In this document: positions 47,097 through 55,223 of the stretch, piece by piece
How the letters are laid out: every line of letters starts with the position of its first letter
How positions within the stretch are numbered: position 1 is the first letter of the stretch
Source: Novosphingobium barchaimii LL02
Lineage (GTDB): Bacteria; Pseudomonadota; Alphaproteobacteria; Sphingomonadales; Sphingomonadaceae
Direction: 5' to 3'
Assembly: GCF_001046635.1 (NCBI RefSeq)
Contig: NZ_KQ130454.1
Span: forward strand, 131,501 to 195,500
DNA length: 64,000 bases
Made by a program: the position numbers and the translations under genes
The notes under the pieces: generated by a model
What the model saw: only the letters and a program-made list of their open reading frames with translations
What the model was told of the DNA's origin: nothing
Databases searched by the model: none

Positions 47097-47471
47097 TTAC
47101 AGGCCCAGTTGGCGCTGATCCCCCGCCGCAAGCGGGGGCAGCACACGGCCGAAGCGATCGCGCGGGGCCTGTTTCTCGAAAGGCAGGATCGGCGGCGTGA
47201 AGCCGATATGGCGGACCACGGCGTCGTGAACGGGCACGTCGAACCGCACGCCCACGCAGCAGCCCGACTGCCACACGGCTTCCCCGCAGGCCGTCTCCAG
47301 TTGATAAAGGTCGATGACCACCCGCTGGCCGACGACGCTGCGCGAATCGCCCAGTTCGACCATGCAGCCACCGGCGCAAAGATCGTAAAGAAACGCCGGA
47401 ACCGCTATTTCCCCGATAATGCAGGGAACTTCCTTCTCGACGATGTGCCGGCTCCAACTGCGCGCGTCCAT
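47097..47471 (-). CDS. PilZ-like domain protein
   Basis: About 124 residues. Pattern SRHIVEKEVPCIIGEIAVPAFLYDLCAGGCMVEL followed by GQRVVIDLYQLETACGEAVWQSGCCVGVRFD resembles a divergent PilZ domain (D/NxSxxG is replaced by DLCAGGC). c-di-GMP binding is therefore uncertain. Start ATG 47471 with GGGGGA close by. Between phyR (convergent) and the CHASE-HWE kinase. Confidence 0.65.
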   Translation of the reverse strand: MDARSWSRHIVEKEVPCIIGEIAVPAFLYDLCAGGCMVELGDSRSVVGQRVVIDLYQLETACGEAVWQSGCCVGVRFDVPVHDAVVRHIGFTPPILPFEKQAPRDRFGRVLPPLAAGDQRQLGL

Positions 47472-47552
47472 ACTTCCCCCCGTCATGGTGACGAGGGACG
47501 AATAGTGCAGTTTGACTTAAACAAACGATAACGCCGGCCCGCCAGCCGGCGT

Positions 47553-49217
47553 TCAGCGCCGCTCGTTGCGCAGAACAAACTCGCGCGAGGCGCGCACCGG
47601 AACCTTGAGCCGGCATTCGACGCCGCCGGGGTTGAACTTCAGGTCCACTTCGGACTTGAGTTCATGGGCGACGATCTTTTCGATCAGATCGCGTCCGAAG
47701 CCGCGCTTCTTCGGCTCGGTGACGGTCGGGCCGCCTTCTTCGCGCCAGTGGATCTCCGCCAGTTCCGGCGAGAGCAGCACCCAGTTGACGTGGATGCGCC
47801 CCTCTATCGTGCTGAGCGCTCCGTACTTGGCGGCATTGGTCGCCAGTTCGTGGATCGCCAGACCCAAGGACATCGCATCGTTGGGTGCCAGCTTGATCGC
47901 CGGGCCGGACATCGCGACGTGGCTTTCGTGCCCTTCCATGTAGGGTGCCAGTTCGGAGCGGACGATGTCGCCCAGAGCGGCATTGCCCCAGTCGGACTGC
48001 GAGAGCAGATCGTGCGTTGCCGAAAGTGCGCGGATGCGGGCGGTAAGACTTTCCGTGAAATCGTCTATCCCGGTCGAGCGGCGGCGGGTCAGCGCGGCGA
48101 TCGACAACACGTTGGCCAGGGTGTTCTTGACCCGGTGGTTCAACTCGCGCGTCAGCGAATTGCGGATGGATGCCTGGCTGGTCAGCCATTCCAGCACGAT
48201 CCGGTCCTCTGCCGCGCGCTTGGTGATGAGCCGCCCGATCGCCATGACCATCAGCGAGGCGATCGCCCCGAAGAACAGTGTGATGCGCGACAAGGCGGAA
48301 AGAGCGCCGGCCTTGCGGTCGCTCACCTGCACTACCCACAACTGTCCGGCCACGTCGATCCGCCGCTCTATGCTGGGACCGGACACACCGTCGGCGCGCT
48401 GTTCGGCCATCAGCGTCTCGGACGCGACGTGATCGTCGTAGATCGCAAGGTCGATGCTGTCGTTGCGGTAGAGCTCGCTGGCCGAGGTCAGGAACGCCTG
48501 GGCGCGGAACGGGCTGAACACGAAGCCCTTGACCATGCGGCCCCTGCCCCGATCCTCGAAAACCGGCATATAGATGAGAAAGCCCGCCGCGCGCGAGCTG
48601 CCACGGTCCTGCACCAGGTGAAGCAGGCCCGTGGCAGCCGGCGCGCGGCCGGCGATCGCCCGTTCCATCGCCTTGCGGCGAGCCGGGTCCGAAAACATGT
48701 CGTAACCCTGCGCTTGGCGATTGGGCGCCGACTGCGGTTCGAGATAGACGATCGGGGTCACGATGCCCTGACCGGCGCCGGGCCGCGGGTCGATCGTGAA
48801 ACCGGGGCGATTACCCGCCGTCTTCAGATCGACTTCGAACGAGGCAATGCGGTCGGCACGGATCACCGGCGCCCAGCCCATGCCGAGCGAGCCATAGAGC
48901 GTGCCGTCGCCCTGCAGGTCCTGCGAGAATTCGGAGAACTGCTCCTCCGAAACCTGATCCTGCGTGGCGAACAGGGCGCTGCCAGCGCGCAGCAGGGCGA
49001 TGTTCTCGGTCACGCGGCGCTGAAGGGCAGAGGAAATTTCGGTGAGGTTGCGGTCCAGTTCGACCGCGCGGGTCACTTTGTCAGCACGTTCGATCGCCAT
49101 GACCGAGACGGCCGTGGTGATACTCGCAATGAGGAACAGCAGAAACGGCCAGCCACGCGGATACTTGTGGAACCACGCCTGCTTCTGCACCCTGTCGAGC
49201 AGAGCCTGGTCAATCAC
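47553..49217 (-). CDS. CHASE-domain HWE histidine kinase, likely PhyK-type
   Basis: 554 residues: TM1 about 22-42, periplasmic CHASE domain about 75-250 (FSQDLQGDGTLYGSLGMGWAPVI...), TM2 about 305-330, HWE/HisKA_2 kinase with H-box RELNHRVKNTLANVLS (near 357), N-box HELATNAAKYGALS, and WREEGG. Such kinases phosphorylate PhyR. GTG start 49217 with AGGAAG upstream. Divergent from nepR-ecfG across a bidirectional EcfG-type site. The PhyK role is inferred from family and position. Confidence 0.92.
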   Translation of the reverse strand: MIDQALLDRVQKQAWFHKYPRGWPFLLFLIASITTAVSVMAIERADKVTRAVELDRNLTEISSALQRRVTENIALLRAGSALFATQDQVSEEQFSEFSQDLQGDGTLYGSLGMGWAPVIRADRIASFEVDLKTAGNRPGFTIDPRPGAGQGIVTPIVYLEPQSAPNRQAQGYDMFSDPARRKAMERAIAGRAPAATGLLHLVQDRGSSRAAGFLIYMPVFEDRGRGRMVKGFVFSPFRAQAFLTSASELYRNDSIDLAIYDDHVASETLMAEQRADGVSGPSIERRIDVAGQLWVVQVSDRKAGALSALSRITLFFGAIASLMVMAIGRLITKRAAEDRIVLEWLTSQASIRNSLTRELNHRVKNTLANVLSIAALTRRRSTGIDDFTESLTARIRALSATHDLLSQSDWGNAALGDIVRSELAPYMEGHESHVAMSGPAIKLAPNDAMSLGLAIHELATNAAKYGALSTIEGRIHVNWVLLSPELAEIHWREEGGPTVTEPKKRGFGRDLIEKIVAHELKSEVDLKFNPGGVECRLKVPVRASREFVLRNERR

Positions 49218-49248
49218 CCAGCAACTTCCTGTACTCCAGATTCCGCGC

Positions 49249-49268
49249 TGCGGTCAAAAGTGACCGCA
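49249..49268. promoter_or_regulatory. Perfect 8-bp inverted repeat before the HWE kinase gene
   Basis: TGCGGTCA-AAAG-TGACCGCA. It lies between the promoter site and the kinase start, in the 5' untranslated region. Could be an RNA hairpin or a binding site for a dimeric regulator. Confidence 0.5.
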
Positions 49269-49303
49269 ACGAGAATCGTGCTATGCCACAGATTATGCTC
49301 AGG

Positions 49304-49330
49304 GGAACCATGCTCGACGTGGATTGTTCC
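49304..49330. promoter_or_regulatory. Bidirectional EcfG-type promoter (nepR-ecfG / HWE kinase)
   Basis: GGAAC (49304-49308), 17 bp, GTTCC (49326-49330). Reads GGAAC-N17-GTT on both strands. Provides positive autoregulation of nepR-ecfG and of the kinase. Confidence 0.65.
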
Positions 49331-49480
49331 AATGATCAAACGACGTCTGTCCGGCTTGCAGGAAGACGAAATCCGAGCAGCGCCCGCCCCCGGCCCTTGT
49401 GCCCCAAAGCGAGATAGCGCACCGGGCTTGACCGTACCCCGGTCTCACAGCAAGTGTGCTTCGGTGAAAGGGAGTTCGTG

Positions 49481-49666
49481 TTGAGTCAGCCCAATGGACG
49501 TGGTGATCCCGGCAGGGTGCCGGGCCTGCCGCCGGAAGTCCGCAGAGACGGTGAACCCGGCTGGGCCGGGGGGTTGAGGAAGCTGTATAACTCCGTCGTG
49601 GAGGAACCGCTGCCGGACAGCTTCAAGGACCTCCTGAAGAAGCTGGATGATCCAGGCGATGCCTGA
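49481..49666 (+). CDS. nepR: NepR anti-sigma factor
   Basis: About 61 residues; the diagnostic core LRKLYNSVVEEPLPDSFKDLLKKLDD is at the C-terminal half, the helix pair that clamps EcfG and PhyR. TTG 49481 has GGGAG 6 nt upstream; GTG 49478 is an alternative. Overlaps ecfG by 20 bp or 8 bp depending on the ecfG start, indicating coupling. In the family, NepR holds EcfG inactive in the absence of stress. Confidence 0.93.
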   Translation: MSQPNGRGDPGRVPGLPPEVRRDGEPGWAGGLRKLYNSVVEEPLPDSFKDLLKKLDDPGDA

Positions 49667-50204
49667 GCGGATCAAGGCTTCCCCCGCCGACGAGGGATTT
49701 CGCCTGGAACTGCTCTCAGTCCTGCCTCACCTCCGCGCATTTGCCCGCGGCCTGTCCGGTCGCCCGGATTTTGCCGACGACCTCGTACAAGAAGCCGCAA
49801 TCAAGGCCTGGACCGCGCGGGAGCGGTATCAGGCCGGCACCAACATGCGGGCCTGGACCTTCGCGATCCTGCGTAACCACTACCTTTCCGAACTGCGGCG
49901 CTCGCGGCGCCAGACCGACCTGGACGAGGGCGTGGCCGAGCGCATGCTGGTCATGGAGCCTGACCAGGAAGGCCCGCTGCACCTGGGCGACATGGAAGTG
50001 GCGCTCCAGAAACTCGCGCCTGAACGGCGTGAGGCAGTGCTTCTGGTTGGCGCTTCCGGCTTCAGTTATGAGGAAGCCGCGGAAATCGCGGGTTGCCCGA
50101 TTGGAACGATGAAAAGCCGCGTCGCCCGTGCCCGCGCCGATCTGGCCCGGATGCTGGAAGGCGAACTCGACGCGCTCGACATCAAGAAGCGCAAGACGGG
50201 TTGA
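49647..50204 (+). CDS. ecfG: ECF sigma factor EcfG, master regulator of the general stress response
   Basis: 185 residues (start ATG 49647 or 49659). Region 2 LPHLRAFARGLSGRPDFADDLVQEAAIKAWTARERYQAGTNMRAWTFAILRNHYLSELRRSRRQTD and region 4 LAPERREAVLLVGASGFSYEEAAEIAGCPIGTMKSRVARARADLARM are typical of EcfG sigma factors. It would read GGAAC...GTT promoters. Its 3' end overlaps the convergent MFS gene by 23 bp. Confidence 0.96.
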   Translation: MIQAMPERIKASPADEGFRLELLSVLPHLRAFARGLSGRPDFADDLVQEAAIKAWTARERYQAGTNMRAWTFAILRNHYLSELRRSRRQTDLDEGVAERMLVMEPDQEGPLHLGDMEVALQKLAPERREAVLLVGASGFSYEEAAEIAGCPIGTMKSRVARARADLARMLEGELDALDIKKRKTG

Positions 50205-51366
50205 GCTTTCCTTCTTCGCGCAGCTGAGGCAGCGCGAAGAGGCACAGTACCGATATCACGTGAAAAATGAGCGCGGCGCCTGCCACCGGCACGGTGCCGC
50301 GCTCGATCCAGGGTGAAACAAGCGCCGTCCCCAGCGCCGCCGCCGCCAGCAGGAACAGGATGACGAGGGCGCTGCCCCGCGCGTCGTCGCCGTGGCTGGC
50401 CATCATCGCGCGGAAGAACCCCGGCGGCCCGCGCAGGCCCAGCCCGGTATTGACCGGCACGAACAGCGCCGTAATCACCAGCGCCGACGTCCCGCCGGCG
50501 AGCGCATAGGCGAACTGCCCCAGCGCGGCGACGGCGGCCATGCCCGTCCCGATGTTCAGCACCCGCTCCGCCCCCAGCCGCGCGACAAGGCCGGACGAGG
50601 CATTGGCGGCGACGATGAATGTCGAGATGCCGCATAGCTGCATGATGATGAAGTCGGCCAGGGTGCCCCCATGGACGCGCACGAAGACGGTGGGCATCCC
50701 GAAAACGAAGACCAGCAGCCCGCCCAGCACACAGGCATGGCTGACCGCATAGCGCAGGAACACCGGGTCCTTCACCAGCGCCGCGAAACTGCCCTTGCCC
50801 CGCCGGCTGACCTGGGGAACCCCGCCGGTCAGCGCCAGCAGGGCGGCGACCATCACCGCGGCGCCGGCCATGACTTCGAAGCTCAAGGTCCACCCCCCCA
50901 GCGCGAGCAGTCCAGCGCCGGCGATCGGGGCCAATGCGGGGGCGAGCGATTCAATGCTGGCAAGAAAGCCGATGGCCCTCACCGCCCGGGTTTCGTCGAA
51001 CATCGCCTTGACCACGCCCGGCGCGAAGACCGCCGGCCCGGCCGCGACGACGCCCTGCACCGTTCGCAACGCGATCAACCCCTCGATACTGGTCGCCAGC
51101 GCGCAGGCGAGCGAAAGCAGCGCCGTCGCCAGCAGCGAACCGATGAACAGCCGCGCGGTGGAAACCCGGTCACCCAGCGCGCCGAAGCCGAGCAGGCCGA
51201 TGCAAGATCCACCGACATAGGCCGCCAGCACCAACTGCGCGCGCGATGGATCACCGCCCAGCGCTTCGGGCAGGCGCGGAACCGCAGGCAATACCAGATC
51301 GGTCCCCATCAGGCCGACGATGGTTCCGCCTACCACCATCCCCAGCGTGATCCACCCGCGATTCAC
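50182..51366 (-). CDS. MFS transporter, Bcr/CflA-type multidrug efflux
   Basis: 394 residues, about 12 membrane segments. N-terminus GTDLVLPAVPRLPEALGGDPSRAQLVLAAYVGG and motif A GALGDRVSTARL are typical of the drug:H+ antiporter-1 group. GTG 51366 with a GGGGGG run 6 nt upstream. Overlaps the 3' end of ecfG by 23 bp on the other strand. Confidence 0.85.
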   Translation of the reverse strand: MNRGWITLGMVVGGTIVGLMGTDLVLPAVPRLPEALGGDPSRAQLVLAAYVGGSCIGLLGFGALGDRVSTARLFIGSLLATALLSLACALATSIEGLIALRTVQGVVAAGPAVFAPGVVKAMFDETRAVRAIGFLASIESLAPALAPIAGAGLLALGGWTLSFEVMAGAAVMVAALLALTGGVPQVSRRGKGSFAALVKDPVFLRYAVSHACVLGGLLVFVFGMPTVFVRVHGGTLADFIIMQLCGISTFIVAANASSGLVARLGAERVLNIGTGMAAVAALGQFAYALAGGTSALVITALFVPVNTGLGLRGPPGFFRAMMASHGDDARGSALVILFLLAAAALGTALVSPWIERGTVPVAGAALIFHVISVLCLFALPQLREEGKLNPSCAS

Positions 51367-51474
51367 GATAAGCCCCCCCTTGCAAAGCGCGCCTTGTCGC
51401 AGGTGCGAAAGGATGAGGTCAAGAGTTCCAGAACTGCAGGCAAGGCCTGTCGCGGCGGAACGGATCCTGCGCGT

Positions 51475-51518
51475 CCCAAAAAACAAAACCCCCGCTTCCC
51501 TTCACGGAAAACGGGGGC
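51475..51518 (-). terminator. sodB terminator
   Basis: Minus strand GCCCCCG (51518-51512) and CGGGGG (51494-51489) with additional pairing in the loop (TTTTCC/GGGAAG), followed by TTTTGTTTTTT. Strong rho-independent terminator 26 bp after the sodB stop. Confidence 0.85.
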
Positions 51519-51543
51519 TTCGTATGCCGTAAGGCGGCTGGAC

Positions 51544-52146
51544 TTACGCGGGGTAGGTCCAGGCCGTGCCACGGTCGAAGTTGTCCGAAGCGAACTTCCA
51601 GTTCAGGAGGTTCTCCAGGACAGCCTTCACGTAGGCCGGACGCTTGTTCATCTGGTCGATGTAGTAGGCGTGCTCCCACACGTCGACGGTGAGCAGCGGC
51701 ACCACGTCGCTGGTCAGCGGGCAGCCGGCGTCATGGGTCGAGATGACCTTGAGCTTGCCGGCATCGACGACGAGCCACGCCCAGCCGCTGGCGAAGTGGT
51801 TCACCGCCTCGTTCGAGAGCGCCTCGAGCAGCGCATCCATCGAGCCGAAATCGTTGGTGATGGCGGTGGCCAGGCTCTCGCTGGGCTCGGTCTTCTCGGG
51901 GCTCATCGAGTGCCAGTAGAAGCCATGGTTCCAGATCTGGGCCGCATTGTTGAACTTGGGGCCCGAAGCCGACTTGGTGATTTCCTCGACGGTCTTGCCG
52001 GCTTCGTCCGTGCCTTCGATGGCGGCGTTCAGCTTGTCGACGTAGGTCTTGTGATGAGCGCCGTGGTGGATTTCCAGCGTCTTGGCGGAAATGTGCGGCT
52101 CGAGTGCGTCCTGGGCATAGGGCAGCGGCATCAGGGCAATGGTCAT
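51544..52146 (-). CDS. sodB: Superoxide dismutase [Fe/Mn]
   Basis: Converts superoxide to H2O2 and O2 in the cytoplasm. 200 residues: metal ligands His in LEIHHGAHHKTYVD, His in NHGFYWHSMSP, and DVWEHAYYID (Asp and His). HFASGWAWLV is typical. Metal preference (Fe or Mn) cannot be fixed by eye, though sodB-type is usual in this group. Start MTIALMPLPYAQDALEP at 52146. The 312-bp upstream gap holds no gene I can support. Confidence 0.96.
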   Translation of the reverse strand: MTIALMPLPYAQDALEPHISAKTLEIHHGAHHKTYVDKLNAAIEGTDEAGKTVEEITKSASGPKFNNAAQIWNHGFYWHSMSPEKTEPSESLATAITNDFGSMDALLEALSNEAVNHFASGWAWLVVDAGKLKVISTHDAGCPLTSDVVPLLTVDVWEHAYYIDQMNKRPAYVKAVLENLLNWKFASDNFDRGTAWTYPA

Positions 52147-52363
52147 GTCATGGTTCCTGTTATCAGGGTTGCGAAGGCTTGGCTGCGCCGATGACGAGGG
52201 CATCGAACGCGAAAAATGCGTGCAGGGCCTATTTCTGTCGTGCAGCGCAACAATTCAAGCGTGCAATAGTGGCATTTTGATTTCGCGGCGATTTTATCGT
52301 CCGCGAACGCTCGTCCGGCATGCAGCGCCTGCTGCTCCCACTGAGAAACAATGCCCTGAAACG

Positions 52364-52392
52364 AAAAAGGATGGCGGGGTTGCCGCCATCCT
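52364..52392 (-). terminator. Terminator of the Ala-rich lipoprotein gene
   Basis: Minus strand AGGATGGCGG, 5-nt loop, CCGCCATCCT (perfect 10 bp, 52392-52368), followed by TTTTCGTTTC. Confidence 0.8.
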
Positions 52393-52458
52393 CTCCCTTT
52401 ACCGCCGGCACCCTGCAAGGGGGTAGGGCACCGTTCGATAAGACCGTTGATTCGGCCG

Positions 52459-52734
52459 TTAGTTCTGCTTGGAAGCAGCGTCCTTCATGGCATCGGACTT
52501 TGCATCGCCGGCATTTTCGACCGCGTCAGCCTGGTTCTCGAGCGCTTCCGAAGGCGTACCGCTGGTCATCGCGGCCTGGTCTTCCATCGCATCGGCTGCC
52601 GCGTCGGACTGCGCCTCGACGGCGTCAGCGGCCTTTTCAGTGGCCTCCTGCTGCGGGCTGTTGCAGGCTGCAAGGCCCAGCGAAGCAGAAGCGATGGCAA
52701 TCATTGCAAGACGCGACGTAGTAATGGACTTCAT
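52459..52734 (-). CDS. Small Ala/Asp-rich lipoprotein
   Basis: 91 residues. Lipobox LAAC at residues 17-20; mature part is an acidic, Ala-rich, heptad-like helix (ATEKAADAVEAQSDAAADAMEDQA and ENQADAVENAGDAKSDAMKDAA). Resembles small envelope or osmotic-stress lipoproteins that form coiled coils. Located between sodB and a stress membrane protein. Function unknown. Confidence 0.8.
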   Translation of the reverse strand: MKSITTSRLAMIAIASASLGLAACNSPQQEATEKAADAVEAQSDAAADAMEDQAAMTSGTPSEALENQADAVENAGDAKSDAMKDAASKQN

Positions 52735-52836
52735 GGCGAAAATTCCTTTCCCTCTGTTACTCGACATGGCGCGTATTGTCGGGAGGACGCGCCGGCCTCC
52801 GCGCGGAGCCCGGTTACCGGGCCCCGGCCGCGTGGC

Positions 52837-53106
52837 TTAACGAACCGAGCCGCGACGGAAGAGGTTGACGATCGCCAGCAGGACAACCGCACCCAGGAAC
52901 GAAGCGAAGAGCGACATGATGTCGAACGCGCCGCTGGTGATGGGAGCGCCGCCGATGAGCGGAGTGATGATGAAGCCGGCGATCAGCGCGCCGACAATGC
53001 CGACGACGATATTCAGGAAGATGCCCTGCTGAGCATCGGTGCGCATCAGGATCGAAGCCAGCCAACCAATGATGCCGCCAACGATGAGGATGAGAAGAAG
53101 GGTCAT
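52837..53106 (-). CDS. GlsB/YeaQ/YmgE family (transglycosylase-associated) membrane protein
   Basis: 89 residues from MTLLLILIVGGIIGWLAS; three hydrophobic segments with the Gly-rich repeats GIIGWLASILM, LNIVVGIVGALIAGFII and FLGAVVLLAIVNLF. The family is commonly induced by general stress. A full EcfG-type promoter lies 36 bp upstream. Confidence 0.9.
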   Translation of the reverse strand: MTLLLILIVGGIIGWLASILMRTDAQQGIFLNIVVGIVGALIAGFIITPLIGGAPITSGAFDIMSLFASFLGAVVLLAIVNLFRRGSVR

Positions 53107-53141
53107 TGTACCGTCTCCGAATTGGTGTTGCTGATCCATTA

Positions 53142-53166
53142 AACGGCCAGCTTTCGTCATGGTTCC
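53142..53166 (-). promoter_or_regulatory. EcfG-type promoter for the GlsB/YeaQ gene
   Basis: Minus strand GGAAC (53166-53162), 16 bp, CGTT (53145-53142), full consensus. Confidence 0.65.
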
Positions 53167-53334
53167 GCAGGTGTTGAATTCGGTTCGTCGCAACTGCCGT
53201 CAATCAGGCCGCGCCATCGCCCCAAACAGGAGAGCGGGCACGCCGTGCGGGCCCCAATCGCCGGAGCCGTGGTCGCTGCCCGACGAAACCAACCGCGCGC
53301 TTTCTGGGTTGTCCCCTGCGAGGAGACGCGAAAA

Positions 53335-54078
53335 GTGTATACGTCCGCCCGGCAGCGCATACTTTCGGCGCTTGCTTCGCTGCTGATCGTGGCGGGAGGG
53401 CTAGCCGCGCTTGTTGCCGGCCTTGCCGCGCGCATGACCGCGCAGGAACGGCGCGAGGCCCTCGCCGCAATCCTGCCGCTGCGCGACCCGCCCAAGGAAC
53501 CACGCCGCCCCGAGACGCCGGCCAAGGCGCACTCCACCGCCGCCAAGGGCCGTCCCTCACCCGCCAACTTGCGCAACAAGGCGACACAGATCGTCGCCCC
53601 TCCTGCGCGCTTGCCGCCGCTGATCGTGCCTCCGCCGGTTGTGACCGCGCCGCGTGCCGGGATTGGCGCCGCCGCACAGAGCGGCGCATCCGACCGGCCC
53701 GGCCCAGGACAAGGCGCGGGCGGTATCGGAGACGGTGATGGCGGGGGCGGAAACGGCGACGGGGATGGCGACGACGACACCCTCACCCGGCCAATACAAA
53801 TCCGTGGCCGCCTCCACTTCTCGGACCTGCCCAAGGACCTGCGCGAAACCAAAGCCGGCGGAGAACTGAAGCTGCGCTATCGCATCGGTGTCGACGGGCG
53901 GGTAAGCGATTGCCGTATCCTCGTCTCCAGCGGACGGACGCAGCTGGATGCGACAACCTGCGCGCTGATCACCGAGCGCTTTCGCTTCCGGCCTTCCCGC
54001 AATTCCCGGGGCGACCCGGTTCCCGCCATCATGGTGGAGACACACGGGTGGTATTTCGACCCTGAGGACGAACCATAG
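53335..54078 (+). CDS. TonB-family energy transducer-like protein
   Basis: About 247 residues. One N-terminal membrane anchor (ILSALASLLIVAGGLAALVAGL), a Pro/Ala-rich spacer and a Gly/Asp-rich linker (GIGDGDGGGGNGDGDGDDD), then a TonB C-terminal domain (GGELKLRYRIGVDGRVSDCRILVSSG...LDATTCALITERFRFRP). GTG 53335 with GAGGAG 9 nt upstream is preferred; an upstream GTG at 53245 would add 30 unlikely residues. No ExbB/ExbD nearby. Confidence 0.78.
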   Translation: MYTSARQRILSALASLLIVAGGLAALVAGLAARMTAQERREALAAILPLRDPPKEPRRPETPAKAHSTAAKGRPSPANLRNKATQIVAPPARLPPLIVPPPVVTAPRAGIGAAAQSGASDRPGPGQGAGGIGDGDGGGGNGDGDGDDDTLTRPIQIRGRLHFSDLPKDLRETKAGGELKLRYRIGVDGRVSDCRILVSSGRTQLDATTCALITERFRFRPSRNSRGDPVPAIMVETHGWYFDPEDEP

Positions 54079-54264
54079 CCTGTCCCTGCGCCCCGTGAGA
54101 ATTCCGCCCCTGCCCCGCCCTGAAACCCGATCACCGGCAGCGGCGTTGAGTCAGTAATCCACCGTTGCCGCCTCTCCTCCATCCCGGCGCCCGGCAAGAC
54201 GGGTTGACGCAGCCGCGTCAAGTAGAGCAAGTGTGCCCTTCAAGTCCTTGCGAGAATTGCTCCG

Positions 54265-54726
54265 ATGCTGTCGCAGAAAACACGTTATGCGATCCGGGCC
54301 ATGCAGCACCTCGCGGACAAGCACGGCCAGGGACCGATACCCCTGACCGACATCGCCGAGAGTCAGAACATCCCGGCAAAGTTCCTCACCGTCATCCTTT
54401 CGGAGCTGTCGCGCTTTGGCATCGTCGCCTCGCAGCGCGGCAAGGACGGGGGCTATTGGCTGGGCGTCCCCGCGATCGACATCACGTATGGCGATCTCAT
54501 CCGGGTCATGCGCGGCTCTTTGGCGCTGGTGCCCTGCGCCAGTCGCTTCGCGCACGAAACCTGCAAGAACTGCGTCGAGGAAAAGGACTGCCGCACCCGC
54601 GCCCTGATGCTCCAGCTGCGCGATGCCACTGCCACGCTGCTGGACGGGATCACGCTGGCCGACCCGATCGAACTGGTTCCGGCAGCCTCGGGACTGGAAG
54701 CGGCGGACGACGTGCAGCCGGGCTGA
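54265..54726 (+). CDS. Rrf2-family transcriptional regulator
   Basis: 153 residues: winged helix (LSQKTRYAIRAMQHLADKHGQGPIPLTDIAESQNIPAKFLTVILSELSRFGIVASQRGKDGGYWL) and a C-terminal Cys cluster CASRF...CKNCVEEKDC. The cysteine pattern could hold a metal or Fe-S cluster, but other Rrf2 members (CymR type) sense cysteine synthase state. Followed by yezD-like and tauE genes, so control of sulfur uptake or assimilation is inferred. Confidence 0.88.
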   Translation: MLSQKTRYAIRAMQHLADKHGQGPIPLTDIAESQNIPAKFLTVILSELSRFGIVASQRGKDGGYWLGVPAIDITYGDLIRVMRGSLALVPCASRFAHETCKNCVEEKDCRTRALMLQLRDATATLLDGITLADPIELVPAASGLEAADDVQPG

Positions 54727-54787
54727 TCGTCCCGCCGCGCGGCGCGGTGCTTTGGGCCATGAAAGCAAAGCTACTGCGGCAACCCCA

Positions 54788-54813
54788 TTGTCAACTTATT
54801 AGATTGAGAATAG
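54788..54813 (+). promoter_or_regulatory. Candidate Rrf2 operator/promoter before the YezD-TauE genes
   Basis: An AT-rich island (TTGTCAACTTATTAGATT, then GAGAATAG) in GC-rich DNA, with partial TATT...AATA symmetry. It lies 70-95 bp before the YezD-like start. Assignment to the adjacent Rrf2 protein is inference. Confidence 0.4.
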
Positions 54814-54883
54814 GGAAGGCGCATGGCCTCCGCGCGGGGCCATCGCGGCGGAACGCTGCCCCGCGATGCGAGAGGAGATGTCC

Positions 54884-55060
54884 ATGCGAATTGCCAACCC
54901 CACCGAAGCGCCAGCCGCTGACCATCCGCTGCTCAACGAAGGTGTTCAGCACGTGATCGAGGCGCTGCAGCGCCTGCGCTTCGGCGTTATCCAGCTGACC
55001 GTGCACGACGGCAAGCTGATGCAGGTCGACGTGACAGAGCGCCGCCGCTTCAACACCTGA
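54884..55060 (+). CDS. YezD-like (DUF2292) small protein
   Basis: 58 residues: HVIEALQRLRFGVIQLTVHDGKLMQVDVTERRRF is the DUF2292 core, a small beta-rich protein usually encoded with sulfate/sulfite assimilation genes. AGGAG lies 6 nt before ATG 54884; in-frame upstream ATGs lack a binding site. Exact function unknown. Confidence 0.8.
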   Translation: MRIANPTEAPAADHPLLNEGVQHVIEALQRLRFGVIQLTVHDGKLMQVDVTERRRFNT

Positions 55061-55223
55061 AGGCGTACGTTCCGGCTGCTGGGTACATCGGTCCACCGAA
55101 CGACCCCGCCGCCCCGACCTTGCTTACCCCGGATTGCTCGGCCTGTCCCCGCGCAGCTTCGCAGCGCCCCGGCTAGCGCGAACTCCCCTGAACTGCTCCA
55201 ACCCCGCCACGGGAGGAATTTCA

